Origin: JALSRY01 sp964428275
GTDB lineage: Bacteria > Planctomycetota > Phycisphaerae > UBA1845 > Fen-1342
Assembly (NCBI GenBank): GCA_964428275.1
Contig: CAYRXN010000059.1
Location: 1-7,137 of the forward strand
Direction: 5' to 3'
Length of the DNA: 7,137 nucleotides
In this document: piece by piece, positions 6,344 through 7,137 of the stretch
Numbering within the stretch: the first letter of the stretch is position 1
Layout of the letters: every line of letters begins with the position of its first letter
Notes under the pieces: generated by a model
Told to the model about the DNA's origin: nothing
Seen by the model: the letters and a program-made list of their open reading frames with translations, nothing else
The model's database searches: none
Program-made: the position numbers and the translations under genes

Positions 6344-6347
6344 CTCC
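6344..6347 (-). promoter_or_regulatory. Ribosome binding site of the dockerin-tailed secreted protein
   Basis: On the minus strand GGAG lies 9 bases before the ATG at 6334. It selects this start over the in-frame ATG at 6358, which would put eight polar residues before the signal peptide. Confidence 0.5.
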
Positions 6348-6395
6348 GTTTGCTGCATCTCGTGTTTCTTTGCGCTTTGCGATCACATTCCGCGG

Positions 6396-6409
6396 GGGCA
6401 CCGGCGCCC
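6396..6409. terminator. Short imperfect palindrome after the upstream secreted-protein gene
   Basis: GGGC (6396-6399) and GCCC (6406-6409) flank ACCGGC, making a nearly palindromic 14-base element a few bases after the TAG at 6416-6418 (minus strand). There is no U-run. The 81-base spacer could hold a weak terminator or just GC-rich sequence. Confidence 0.2.
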
Positions 6410-6415
6410 GGAGGA

Positions 6416-7137
6416 CTACTGGCCCGGTCCGGTGATCCGCGGCCAGAAGAACGCCCAGTCGTCGAGATCGACATCCTGATCGGCGTCGTGATCGAACGTG
6501 AGCCCGTTGAACGGCAGGGTTCCCGCGCCACTGCCCGTGTACGCGCGCTGGAACCCCGCGAAATCGATCATGTCCTCGTCGTCGTCGCCGTCCACGTCGG
6601 CGCCGTCGTAGCGATTGAGCACGACCGCCTCGCACGAGTCGATATACACGGTGCCGCTCAGCGCCGTGCCTTTCTCGATGATGCACGTAAAGCGGCCCAG
6701 GGCACTCGAGTCGGCCGGCATGGTGTAGTCGATGTAGATCGGAATCCACGTGTCGGTCGGCGCTGAAGCGTCCAGCGTGTTCGTGGCGCCGCCGATGTCG
6801 ATGTCGTCCGGTACACCACCGACGGCCCACTCGACTTTCAGGCCCGCCCGGCCCGGTCCGGTCAGCGGCTCAAAGCCGGGCGTGTAGAGCCACACACTCA
6901 GGCTCAGCGTTTCCCCGGGTGTCACGGGGATCTCCTGGAACACGCCGGTCACGCTCTGCCCCCAGCCCCGCGCGGTGCAGATACCATCCTGGGCGGGCAC
7001 TTCGAAACAGCTCTTTTGCGTTTCGGCCACGCTGGGCGCGCCGAACTCGGTCCAGTCGGTCAGCCCGTTGGCGCCGCCGGGCCCCTGCTCGAAGCTCTCG
7101 TTGGAAAGCTGGTTGACGCCGGGAGCGCTGCCGCGCT
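6416..7137 (-). CDS. Secreted protein with jelly-roll-like domain and Asp-rich dockerin-like tail, N-terminus outside window
   Basis: The frame is open to the window edge and gives 239 residues of C-terminal sequence; the GTG at 7028-7030 is internal, since clear protein sequence continues upstream (QLSNESFEQG, TDWTEFG). Residues about 8-172 resemble a carbohydrate-binding type jelly roll: the SFEQG opening, FQEIPVTPGETLSLSVWLYT, WIPIYIDYTMPAD and GTVYIDSCEAVVL. Binding to sugars is only suggested by fold-like pattern. Residues about 178-239 hold two Asp-rich segments (ADVDGDDDEDMIDFAGFQRAYTG and DHDADQDVDLDDWAFFWPRITG) of the dockerin-like kind found at the C-termini of many Phycisphaerae exported proteins; the first is degenerate, with Asp/Glu in place of the usual Gly-Asp pattern. 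The protein should be exported, but the signal peptide is not in the window. It lies 81 bases upstream of the second secreted-protein gene in the same direction, so the two may share a transcript. Confidence 0.85.
   Translation of the reverse strand, partial: RGSAPGVNQLSNESFEQGPGGANGLTDWTEFGAPSVAETQKSCFEVPAQDGICTARGWGQSVTGVFQEIPVTPGETLSLSVWLYTPGFEPLTGPGRAGLKVEWAVGGVPDDIDIGGATNTLDASAPTDTWIPIYIDYTMPADSSALGRFTCIIEKGTALSGTVYIDSCEAVVLNRYDGADVDGDDDEDMIDFAGFQRAYTGSGAGTLPFNGLTFDHDADQDVDLDDWAFFWPRITGPGQ

Noticed and set aside
5363..6766. 467-codon open frame on the plus strand across the secreted-protein genes
   Set aside because: It spans two minus-strand genes that have a signal peptide and dockerin-like repeats, plus their spacers, and has no recognisable domain of its own.

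Overview
The window joins two different kinds of DNA. Bases 1 to about 1340 are of moderate GC and encode, on the minus strand, an internal piece of a large secreted protein of the type common in Bacteroidetes (sialidase-like propeller, PKD domain, MAM-like domain). From about 1340 to the end the DNA is strongly GC-rich. Its genes point to a planctomycete, perhaps of the Phycisphaerae: an ECF sigma factor next to a Ser/Thr kinase with TPRs, and secreted proteins with Asp-rich dockerin-like tails of the GDVDGDGDVDL and DFAGFQ types. Both flanking genes are cut at the same point, out of frame with each other. This looks most like a chimeric metagenome contig; a real insertion cannot be excluded from sequence alone.

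Layout: (1) 1-1343, minus, Bacteroidetes-type gene fragment, open at both ends. (2) About 1343-1860, minus, N-terminal part of an exported TolB/WD40-like propeller protein with a strong ribosome binding site. It loses its natural C-terminus at the junction, and the frame runs on to a chance stop at 1231. (3) 1861-2175, divergent intergenic region with inverted repeats and a strong stem-loop. (4) 2176-2751, plus, ECF sigma factor. (5) 2738-5353, plus, an 871-residue protein combining a zinc-binding anti-sigma motif, a protein kinase, one membrane segment and a TPR region; it overlaps the sigma gene by 14 bases. (6) 5354-5509, convergent spacer with three consecutive small hairpins. (7) 5510-6334, minus, secreted protein with two C-terminal dockerin-like calcium loops. 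(8) 6416 to the window end, minus, C-terminal part of a second secreted protein with a jelly-roll-like domain and two Asp-rich dockerin-like segments.

The sigma and kinase genes form one signalling unit. The kinase protein carries its own zinc anti-sigma motif, so it probably both holds and releases the sigma factor, with the TPR tail likely lying outside the cytoplasmic membrane. The two secreted proteins on the opposite strand may be surface or extracellular components; nothing in the sequence links them directly to the sigma factor. I see no tRNA, rRNA, CRISPR array, transposase or phage gene. The sigma/anti-sigma-kinase pair is the most biologically interesting part, but it fits a pattern already known in planctomycetes and is not a wholly new system.
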